A stretch of DNA of 64,000 nucleotides from Anisakis pegreffii (lineage: Eukaryota > Nematoda > Chromadorea > Rhabditida > Anisakidae), in contig JAPYMA010001437.1 of the NCBI GenBank assembly GCA_035041965.1, positions 27,495 through 91,494 on the forward strand, read 5' to 3'. Below are positions 51,401-61,516 of the stretch, piece after piece (positions within the stretch are counted from its first letter, which is position 1; each line of letters starts with the position of its first letter). Under the pieces are notes generated by a model that saw only the letters and a program-made list of their open reading frames with translations, ran no database searches and had not been told where the DNA came from. The position numbers and the translations under genes were made by a program.

Positions 51401-53444
51401 GAAATAGATTTGAGCTTTGAATAATCATGAAATTCTGCAGACAGCACAGTGTGATACACAGCAGTTGTTTGTGCGATCAGATCGTGAGGCGACGAGTTTG
51501 GTGTGGAGTCAGTTAAGACCACATTTGTATTCATGTGATGGCCGTATGGTCAATATATGGAGGTGGGAAGCACAAAAGGCGCTCTGTGTGCGACGATTCA
51601 ACAGTGCTGATGGGAATCCATTTGTTGATGTTGGTTCTTATTCTGATGTAATTCCTTACCACTTTATTTGTTTAGAAAATCAGATTTAGATTGCCTTTGC
51701 TCATTCGTTGTACGTATTCATTTCCTTCTCTCTATGCTCTTTTATCATTCTGAGAGTATAATTCTCATGCAGGATGTGGTATGTGATATGCATATTCTGA
51801 ATGAAATGACTCGTGAGTTGCTGATGACCGGCAGTGATAACGGTATGATTCGTGTTTGGGATCCGTGCTACTCCATACATTCACATGAATTCGAAGCTGA
51901 GCCGTGTATGATAACTGCTGCGTATTTGCTGAAGGATGTGCCTCGCGTAAGCACCGACAAACCAGATACCACTGTTTATAGGTAATTCCTGTCACTGTTC
52001 AACCCATCCTTAACTGATGGAGTTTCTTTCATTTGAAGCGTTCAATCATTTTTGAATTCCACACAATACCACTGAAGGTCTAGTTCTGGGTTCTGGAGAT
52101 GATATGGAAGTATAAAGGATAAACGGTTCGAAGTGCTCTTTACCGTAAAATGCAAAAGATAATGTCTGTCTCCGTTTCCAAATGAAAAATTTCCATTGAT
52201 CGATAAAGCTCAGTTGAAGTGATCTTCTTTATTCTCCCTTTGCAGTTGGAATCAGCAATCTGGTCGGATCCTGACATCTGGCAACGTCCGGTTGTGTCGT
52301 ATTTGGGATACACACGCTGAACAGACTGCGCAGGATATTCCAATTGGCACAAAGAGTTGTCTTGTCACCAAGATTTGCTCAGATGATAGTTGTTCGGAGT
52401 TGATTGCACTTGGTTAGAATATTTTTCAAAGTTAAATCTTTTACGAAAGTTAAAGGCGAAAAATCGGGAAGAAAAACTATTCTTCGATAGTTTCAATTCT
52501 GCTATGCAGTGATGTCAGACTTTTTAAATTCAGGTCTGAACGATGGATCAGTGAATTTGTACGATCCTCGAATACCGACTAAATCACAACGAGTGATGGT
52601 TCTTCGCGAGTTGCAACGTAAAATCGTTGGTCTGTCATTCATTTCTAATACGTCGAACGCTGTTCAAACGGGTGCTGGCCTAAGGTTGGTCGCTGGCTCA
52701 GCGGATGGCGAATTGCGTGTTTGGGAACCTAGAATGTTCCAGGTAAGCATCGCTTGACTAAGCATGTGCATATTTCAGTTTGTATTTCGTGTTCACTCAG
52801 TGGACCGCGTTTTTATGAAACTGAGGGTTTTGAGGATTGAGGTATAAGTTAAGTTTTGAGGACTGAATTATTCCAGAATGGCTTACGGTTGTTAAGTGAT
52901 CGTTGAATAGGTTAGGATATGGCCGTTGCGTTGTGGGAACTGATCGTACGTTTATGCCTCATTGAAAATTTGTTTTCAGGAGCCAGTGGTTCAACTGAAC
53001 GCATGTGAAGAGCTGAAGGGTAAAGAGATGATAATGCCAAAAATGGAAGTGCAGCCTAGCGGACAGGTTATTCTTTTTATCCAGTGACTTTTGATGATTA
53101 TTCATTTACAACTAGACCTAGCAATGTGATGTATTTTTAACTTATTTGGAGTTTCAAAAGAAGAAAAAAACGAATGACTAGGCGTAATGCTGATAGCGAT
53201 AATCATGAAAACAGTTCTAATCATATTACGCTTACAGTTGATGGGTTGTGCGACAGTATTACCGGCTGTGAGGATATTCGATGTGTCAGGTAAACAGCTA
53301 ACTGATATCCGCTATTCTGATACATTCATGAGTGGTGCAAAACATGGTTTACCGACTGCGCTGCGTTTTCATCAGTTACGCGTTTCACTGGCAGTCGCCA
53401 CGAAAGAACGCTTTATTTCTGCGTATGGCATGCCCAATGATTGA
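42499..53444 (+). CDS. daf-15: Raptor, regulatory subunit of TOR complex 1
   Basis: Scaffold of TORC1 that presents substrates to TOR kinase in nutrient signalling. About 29 exons, roughly 1,400 residues, close to human raptor. Early exons: 42499-42525, 42749-42843, 42974-43186, 43380-43545, 44138-44225, 44714-44877, 45259-45399. The N-terminal caspase-like RNC domain reads [56 protein letters not shown], then [12 protein letters not shown], so His and Cys of the degenerate dyad position are present. The armadillo part includes [77 protein letters not shown] and [13 protein letters not shown] long Ser/Thr-rich linker follows (about 49300-50870). The C-terminal WD40 propeller runs from about 51440 to the TGA at 53442 ([35 protein letters not shown]). 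AATAAA lies 19 bases after the stop. Exon borders in the linker (50540-51440) are the least certain. Confidence 0.96.
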
Positions 53445-55600
53445 TTCGAATGGAACACGGTGAATAAATTGTTACCTGATTATTAGGCTATTAGACAGTG
53501 AGTTGTTCAACTATTCATCTATTCAGTTGTCTTTTTTGCCGCATAAGTATTCTCATTGACGATTGAACGTAAAGGTTGTCACGATCATAGACTGAATGGC
53601 AAAAATCTGAAGCATTCCTTAAAGAAGTGTTTTCAAACGGTTATTCCAATTTTATTTTGCATTATCCATCCGACTTCAGATCGCATCAAAAGTTTATTGT
53701 GCTTATATCGTTGCTCGTTGCTTGATTGCTCTGATAAGTTATTGATTGCGATTGTGGAATATGGTAATAGTGTCGCGATTCGTTGATCATCGGTTCGTCG
53801 TCGATTGTCAGTTTGCTTCATTTCATTTGTTTTATCGTAAGAATCAAATCGCTCAGAGTTTTTGTTTCGATGTTGCTTCACACTGCCTTTTGATATAAGT
53901 TGCTGTTTGTTTGTCAGTAAATGATGAAGATGAACACTGAACCAGTGAATTGAACAGAATCTGTTTGATGATCTTTTTTTGAGATGAAGCCGTTTATTTC
54001 TACTTGGAACTGTACTTTTCAATCAAAAAAGATATCATTGTGCTCGTTTATTTCCAATTCCATTATATTCGGTAGTGAGGAAATTGGCGATTCGATTGAA
54101 ATACCAAATAAATTGTTTCTGATGTGATTTTGCAAATGTAATTCATTGATTAAACTGAACATTCGTTTAATCAGCAACTTAATTTCAAATTTGCATTATG
54201 CTTGTATAAGTGTTTTGTTTTAAGTCATTATTATTGTTTCGTAGAAAGACAGATGAATGAGTCTGTAATATACAGACGAAGCAAATTAGACGCAAATATT
54301 ACTCAATGTTCACATCTATTGAAATGTTTACAGCTGTAATATTTAAAGTGTATTTCATTTTTGTGTTTCTCGATACAGGTACAAACGACTTTCATTGTAA
54401 TCATTTGTTTCATTCGAGTTGTTCCTTCATTCAGTGTGTCTTCTAATTCCATTGATGCAGAAAGCTTGAACGTTTTTTTTGTATCGATGAAACGAGACGA
54501 ATGTTTTCGAAGTGAAAGTAAATGTTTGCACTGATGTGATTATTTGAAAGGTGATCGTATTGGAGTGGTTATTCGTCATATTATCATTATCGTTTTTCGA
54601 TGTTATTAATTATCGTTACCGTCATTTGATTTACGCTAAAATGCTCACTGGTGTTGATTGCTCCATTTCATTTTAAATATATTCTTATTGCTCCTCTTCT
54701 CTCGAAATTCTCTCGTCCATCATTTTCGATTGTTGAGAATTGCCACAGTTGATTTATTCTTAATTGTTTTACTCTTCATTCATGACGCTGTTCTTTTTGT
54801 GATGCAAATCCGGTGAAGTGATATATAAAGTCAGATTTCGGTCTTGATCGAGTTGGGTTGTTTCGGTTATAGCGTTATTCCCTGAACGATGATGACGTAT
54901 TTATGCATTCTTTCGACTGAGATACGACAGCATCATTATGTAAAGCTTTATTAGCTGGTTGTTTGCTCGATCGAGATCACTTCTGGATTTACAGATTTTG
55001 TGGAGATTATATTGTGAAAGAACGGTTTAATGATGTTCGTAAGTTTGAGGGTGTGTGTTGTTGTGTTCATTTTTGAGTAGAGTCTCGCTGTTAGTTGTAT
55101 CGTTTTAATTGCATATTGATTCTTAATTGTAACTTCGAGTTTTTTACATCATTTTCAGATTTTGAATGGCTCCCAGCATAGATTGTATAGTTTATTGTGG
55201 ATAGCGTTTAGTGAATTGATATAATTCTCACTCTAAATCGTCGTATATTTTCGTTGACTGTTCTTGTTCGCTTACGAATGTATATAATAAATTATTATTA
55301 TCATTTTTACTCGCTGTCGGAGTGTTCATCTAATTAATGATACAAACGTTTGCATTCGATGTTCTGAACTTGACCTTAGCGTACATGTAGAATTCTGCAG
55401 GCTTTTCCGTCTTCGAATGGAGTTATCTTGATTCATATTGGTGCATGAATTCGTCGGTTGTTGATTGTCACGGACAAGGATGAAAGTTAGTGGTGCTATT
55501 GAATAGAATGGAATTATTGTGAGGGAGTAATGTAATATGACAGAGTATTGGAATAATTGATCTTAATCGTTGAATACTGACAAAGATTTCAGAGTATTTA
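53445..55600. other. Raptor 3' flank and ERAL1 upstream region
   Basis: AATAAA at 53463-53468 follows the raptor stop. The remaining 2.1 kb is T-rich and non-coding as far as I can see; the minus-strand open frame 53633-54022 shows no recognisable motif. TTTCAG ending at 55592, eight bases before the ERAL1 ATG, is a probable trans-splice acceptor, so raptor and ERAL1 are tandem but too far apart for a typical nematode operon. Confidence 0.55.
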
Positions 55601-58600
55601 ATGCATCTGATGAATGCAATCCGACGATTAGCACATCACATCGCTCATTCACCGCAAACATCAGAACGATGTCTTCAGGTTGTCTTTGATATTAGTTACG
55701 TCGCATTCGTTTCATACTTTGCCGTTAGTGTTAACAATCGAAACTGTCACACCCATACTCCCACGTAGCCATGAATGAGGATATCAGTGACTGATCGAAG
55801 TGAGAATGTGTATCGCCAAATGAACCACTCATCTCCTTTCCACCAGTCAACAATTATTGATGACACTGACCTTTTGCTGTTCATTCAGTGACTGTAACTG
55901 TGAACTGTACGGTTATGTAAATATGGCACCAATCAGTTAGTTGCTCGGTAATGTGATTGCTGATAATAAATGAAATAATTCGTAATTAATCATTCGTAAC
56001 TGTGATTGCGATAACGGAACAATTTCTAGGTTGCTGTCATCGGTCCACCAAACAGCGGTAAATCATTATTGACCAATCAGTTGGTTAAAGCACAGGTGTC
56101 AGCAGTAAGTTCTAAAATGGACACGACTCAGCGTAACGTGACAGCTGCATTGACTGAGCACGACTGTCAGCTGATTATTATCGATAGTCCTGGAACAGTC
56201 GGTATTAATCATGCCAGAAAGGTTGTGAAACGAAATGAACCGATGCTTTTGATTGGTATATTCCTCTGTTCCATTTCGTTTCGTTCATTGTTTAGCACTG
56301 ATATTAGCAGTTCATCTTATGGTTAGTGTTGCCTTTGATAGTAAAGTCATCTTGCCACTGAATGAAGTATTCAAGGGAAATTTTTAAATGAACTGAAATA
56401 CAAAGCGTCACAAGACCAGTTTGTTTGTACACAGTAAACCGAGTGATAGTTTGCTTAGTTTTGTCGTCAATGAGGATCAGAGGTCACCGAACTGTGAGCA
56501 CATCCGAAAATTTGGTCGGTAATTACCCTTTCGATTGCGATCGCGGGCCCCGGATTTCCAATGGCCGCCGATCGCAACCGAAGGGGCTGATTCGATCGGG
56601 GACCTCGGCAAACAGGTGCAAAACTTCGATTACTATCGATCGACAATCGACCGATGCCCAAAAATTTCCTTTCGGTGGCCCCCGACAAAGCATTTGGTCG
56701 AGGATCATCGAAAAAAACCAGTGGCTTGGTCATGTTGAGTGGGGGTGGTAGGTTCATTCCTTTGGTGATATTTCAATTACCGGCCCACGGATCTTCTGAT
56801 GTCGTCTATGACCGCACAGAAATTTCTGTTTTGAAAGCGATTTCGTCTTCGCTGTCATTTCGTTGAAATGTTCTCAAAGCGAAACTCAAAAACGAATGTA
56901 TCGTATTCAATTCAATTTTCTCGAATATGGACAGAAAGATGAGGAATGATAACACTGATATGGTCACTAAACAGTAAAATGAAATGCAGGTCCAGAACGT
57001 GCCTTAGAGGAGGCGTCGCATGTGTTGGTGGTGCATGACTCGACGTTAACCGGTGACTATATTCACCATCGCGTACTGCATTTATTACATCGATATCCGC
57101 ATCTAACATCATCTTTAGTCATCAATAAAATTGATCTTGTTCAACGAAGGTTTCTTCATTTTGCTATTTCGACACATCTCACAACTGCTTCCATTCAATT
57201 TCAGCACTTTTATTGCGTCTTTTTACTATCTTCTCTCTCGATATTCAGTCATTTTTCGTGCCAGAACTTTGACAAGAAATGTAAAACCTAAATGAATTTT
57301 TCAATCTAATTCACTGCAAAAGTATGGTCGCCTTTGTTTCACAGCCATTAAAATGGCACTTAGTTTTTATAGATTATAATCAACATCCTCAGAAAGAAAC
57401 AGGTAATAGTGAAGACCTACCTGAAAGTAGCGTTGTAATCGTGTGCTCAACAATAATAAAGGCAGCATTGATAAGCATAATAGTAACAAAAGTCATATTA
57501 ATAGTAACGGTATTGGTAATAGCATTTAGATCAGATCTACTCGAACTTGTACGGATTTTATGCAATAATCAAGTTGGTGGTGAAGCGATAAAAGTGATGA
57601 AAAGTCGAATGGGTCGATTGGAAAAACTGGCTAGTGGAAGTGGAAGGAGAAGAAGGAATGAGGAGACAACGTTGACATTGCATATGGACGAAGAGAGGGA
57701 GCGTAGTGAACAATGGCGTACGAAATACAGGTGATTTACAGTTTGGCATTCATAAACGTTGGAACATTTTGATTTTGAAGCTTCGTCGCTTTCTCAAATG
57801 TATTTCGTAGTATTATTGTGAAGAAGAATATATTGAGAACAGCTGGTTAAAAGGCTTTTTTCGTTCGTATTCGAATAATAATGTTTCTGTTGATCGTTCG
57901 GTATCAGATTGTTGATGCAAAAGCCAACGCATAAATGTGGCTGGTCAGAGACGAAATCTCTGTTTGCCGATATCAGAGGATGGTCGAAATTTGATGCTGT
58001 TTTCTTCGTTAGTTCATTGACCGGTGAGGGTATCGATTCGTTGAGGGAACATCTTTTCCGAATTGGTGAAAATAAGGTTAATAATTGTTTACAACGATGT
58101 TAAAGTTTTTGTATTTCATTTCTTGAGGTGTAAAAGTGCGTTTTTTGGAGTTGAAATTATCAAAAAACTCTTTGAAAAAATTTTGGAGAAATCAGAATTT
58201 CGAAGGAAACTAGCAAACTGAGATGTAGGAATCAGTTTATATAATTGTGAGTGTTCAGGCGCATCGGTTCGATGAAAATACGGTAACAACAAAAAAGCCG
58301 CAAGCAATTTGCGAGGATGCGATTAGGGCGGAGCTCCTTGATAGTATCCCATCGGACATTGCTTATCAACTTAAGGTGAATTATTTCATCAAGTTTGATG
58401 ATAACGAGTCGAAGAATTTGAGATCTCGGAAGAACTGATTCAAGTTTCGAATTGAGAGTGGCGATTTTCAAGTGGATAGTTTCAGATCAAAGTGATCGAA
58501 TGGCAGGTGGAAGGTGATGTGCTGCAAATAGTGGCTGAAGTGAATTGTGAGAAAGAGCGATGGGCTCATTACATCCTCGGCAAAGACAACAATAAAATCA

Positions 58601-58719
58601 TCAAAATTGGTAAAGCTGTCAATGTTTTAATGCAAAATCTCTTCAAGCAACAATTGTTCGTGCGAATTCTCGTCAAAGCGAACGGTAAAATTGTTGAAAA
58701 AGCGAAATTACTTCGATGA
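55601..58719 (+). CDS. ERAL1: Mitochondrial GTPase Era (ERAL1-like)
   Basis: Era-family GTPase with a C-terminal KH domain; animal members chaperone the small mitochondrial rRNA. Exons: 55601-55678, 56030 to about 56253, about 57000-57148, about 57531-57730, about 57908-58075, about 58260-58375 and about 58486-58719. Exon 1 (MHLMNAIRRLAHHIAHSPQT) is short, basic and without acid residues, fitting a mitochondrial targeting peptide. GTPase motifs: G1 GPPNSGKS, G2 region DTTQRN, G3 DSPG, G4 NKID, G5 SSLTG. A charged insertion (SGRRRRNEETT, HMDEERERSEQW) sits after G4. The KH part contains AICEDAIRAELLDSIPSDIAY, then WAHYILGKDNNKIIKIGKAV and RILVKANGKIVEKAKLLR at the end. The GxxG loop reads GKDN. 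AATAAA lies 10 bases after the stop. Confidence 0.95.
56460..56785. mobile_element. GC-rich insert in an ERAL1 intron, possible repeat element
   Basis: About 300 bp inside the intron between the G3 and G4 exons is strikingly richer in G and C than the surrounding intron, with many GATCG/CGATC and GGCCC/GGGCC motifs (for example GATCGCGGGCCCCGG near 56539). CGGTAATT at 56517-56524 is inverted as AATTACCG at 56775-56782. Both strands are open for 60-100 codons across it but without any recognisable domain. An inserted repeat is the simplest explanation; boundaries are guessed. Confidence 0.4.
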
Positions 58720-59653
58720 TTAATGACGAATAAATTAGTGCTGACTGAACGATGTAAATGTGATGTCCGTTGACTGTGAAGAGCCAATTGAATTTGACAG
58801 TTGTCATTATTGGTTATTTCATATCATAATATCATTGAATCTTGTTAAGTCTGAAAAGCCATTTGAACGATATTCAAATAATTTGTGTACATTGTATTGT
58901 GATGCAAATTTCGCGAATTTGAGGATTTTATTTTCATTCTTTGCGTACACAGCATAAGCTCAATTAAGCAATCAATAAAATTAATGAAGTGATGTATTAC
59001 ACTTGGAACAATGAATGCTTGCATGGATCAGTCAATTAAATGAATGTAAAGTGACGATATAATTACATCTGAAACAATGAGTGTTTGAATGAGTTATCAG
59101 GCGATTAGATGATTTTAGATGAGTAACTGTCTTCTTCATTTTTGCGAAACTATATACCAAAATCTCAAATAGACGGTATAGTGCGTATCTGAAAGCAATA
59201 TGTTCATTTCTACGACAGCTCGAATCACATCAGCTGATTGTAGCATTTCATGAAGTTTATTGACACTCATCGTTTCCTAATTCTATTCCCAATAGAGGAA
59301 AATATAACTGATAAGAAATCAACTGATAGAAAATGATTAAACGAAACAGCTTTTCCTTGTCATCAGACAGTTGTTCAGATTCAAATGCCTCAAGAAATGA
59401 TCGACCAACGCAGATCAATATTTTACATCAGCAGATGAAAGAATCGATGAAAAAGCAAATATTAGCAGAGTTATCAGTTGTCAAACAGACATCAATAGTT
59501 TGAGTTCGGTTCAGTAACTCAGTATGCTAAACGAAACGCGTAAACTTGAAATTATGTCCAATCGATTATCATTTTAGTCTTCTCGACATATTCACCATGG
59601 TACCATCAAATGTGAATGTCACGATAAGAGCATGGCAGTTGGACGTGTGCGTG
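58720..59653. other. Convergent intergenic region, ERAL1 to TMEM65
   Basis: About 0.9 kb between convergent stops, containing the ERAL1 poly(A) signal at 58729-58734. AT-rich, no other feature seen. Confidence 0.6.
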
Positions 59654-61516
59654 TCATGAACTCTTAGGGTCCTTATAAAATAATAACGGAAACATTCCAA
59701 TCAAACATCCAATAACAAGTCCGAATGTGCGACTTAAATTGATCACTTTCCTGGCCATCGATGATTGCAGCTGAAAGCAACAACAAAAACACTGAAATTA
59801 TCTTCTGCGATCGCTCAGCTTTCAACGCATTCGAAAGTCATTTTAGCAAGAAACGATTCACTAGAGCTAACAGCCTGTTCCGGCATTCTTTGATGATGTC
59901 AACAAAAACACACATGATGAATGATCGATATGAGCACCGTTCATCTAGCTTGGGAGGTTTCTAATCAAAAAGTGCCATTCGATCACGTGACGAACAAGTG
60001 TTAATACTTAAGGAACATGACATGATGAGTTGTTTTTTGAATGTTTTTTTAACATCTTGCAACGTTCATCTACTCATCGTTTCGTTGATTTTCAGTCAAA
60101 AATTTCGGTTTTCAGGGAGTTTCAATAGTGCCGAAATGTTCGTGAACACAAATCCTGAATGAATAATGAAGCATATAACAGTGCTCTTCAATATTATTAT
60201 TTTACGAAAGATAAAACTCTTGACAATTCGGACATAAACTGTCCGGGTCGACCAGTTCTTTCAACCACTTCATTCACTGTCCCTTAACTCTAACTTACCC
60301 ACCGTAACGTAAATTCTTATAAGCATTCACGAACCTGTTCTGCCGTAAGAACCGGTCGCTTGACGCCTAGTTTAGAGACGATATATTCCACATAATGTGT
60401 TAATCCGATCCCGGCCAAATCTGCTACAATATGTCCTAAGCCAGCGGCAGCCATCGTTGAAACGGCAAGAACCATACCTAATGACTTCAACAAACCTTTT
60501 TTGAATTCTAATTCAACACTGATTTTGAAACGAGTTATTTCGGGAAATGAATGCGACAAACTGCATGATATTTGATGTGAAAGAATTTGAAATGAAAGTT
60601 ATCTTTCATTCAAAAATCTAACATCATTATAACATACGAGGCAAAAGTATCTGCTTGATTAGCCTAGCTGAATGCAGCTAGTTGATCCTACATCTAACAT
60701 GGACAATCCGTTCAGATCTCTTAACTAGGAATGGTTCAAGAACATAAGCTTATCATTCAGCTTCACTGATTAAAGATGAAAAGTTTTATGTTGCTTTCAA
60801 TAAATTTAATGGCAGAAATGACACTTCAAATTATATGATCGTCTAAGTGAATAAGCACTAACATGTTCAATATACTCAGCCGCAACGATCATTAAGAAAT
60901 TATCCAAGAAACCGAAACCAATAAACGGTAACGTATTGACAATGAAAAGCTGTTTGCTTTGTTCACGGCTCAACTGAACTGAAATAATTTCAACAGCACA
61001 TACATGATCATTGAAACTCATCCATTGATAACTACACAATGCGTTAATTTTTAACAAGTTCAAAAATTCATTCTGCCTTACTTTAGCAAACGTGGCATCA
61101 AATTTTTGAAGCACAAAGCTGGGGACAAATGAAGAAATTTTGAGATCAATCTTCTTTGCTCACAAACAATCCATCGAAATGATCATTAGTGAAGAGACAT
61201 GTTAGCAGTGTTTGATGAAGGAATTGTCTAGGAATAATTCGAATTGAAAATTACGAGCGGTTGATTTGAACAATATTACAAAATTGATGTGACCTTCAGC
61301 TTTACTCTTGAAATTAATTTCAATTCCGCAAATGACGAACACTCTCAGAAACGTACCATTTAGGGTGTTACGAAGGTTGATTTGTGTGCAAGAATGACCG
61401 CTATCCATCAGAGCATTTTGCAGTCGTATTCGTTCATCCGGCGATAGATTTGCGATAACAGCTCTCGCTGTACGCATATCCTTAACGCAAACTGCGCTCG
61501 GTACCCGTCGATTCAT
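59654..61516 (-). CDS. TMEM65: Transmembrane protein 65 (mitochondrial inner membrane)
   Basis: Homologue of TMEM65, a mitochondrial inner-membrane protein linked in mammals to sodium-dependent calcium export. Minus-strand exons: 61516-61357, 60978-60863, 60484-60335 and 59770-59654, in phase, 180 residues. Exon 1 starts MNRRVPSAVCVKDMRTARAV, a basic, presequence-like stretch, then NLSPDERIRLQNAL. Exon 2 has the signature LPFIGFGFLDNFLMIVAAEY. Exon 3 continues SLGMVLAVSTMAAAGLGHIV, ADLAGIGLTHYVE and LTAEQ. Exon 4 gives RTFGLVIGCLIGMFPLLFY and ends KDPKSS. Three hydrophobic segments are seen. The exon 3 acceptor (TTGTTGAAG) is weak but is the only phase-0 choice and aligns exactly with the family. 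A GTG at 61555 opens the same frame further upstream; the ATG is preferred. The N-terminus is shorter than in human TMEM65, and a further upstream exon is possible. Confidence 0.93.

Noticed and set aside
53633..54022. 129-codon minus-strand open frame downstream of raptor
   Set aside because: Basic, low-information sequence with no family resemblance, overlapping the likely raptor 3' UTR region.
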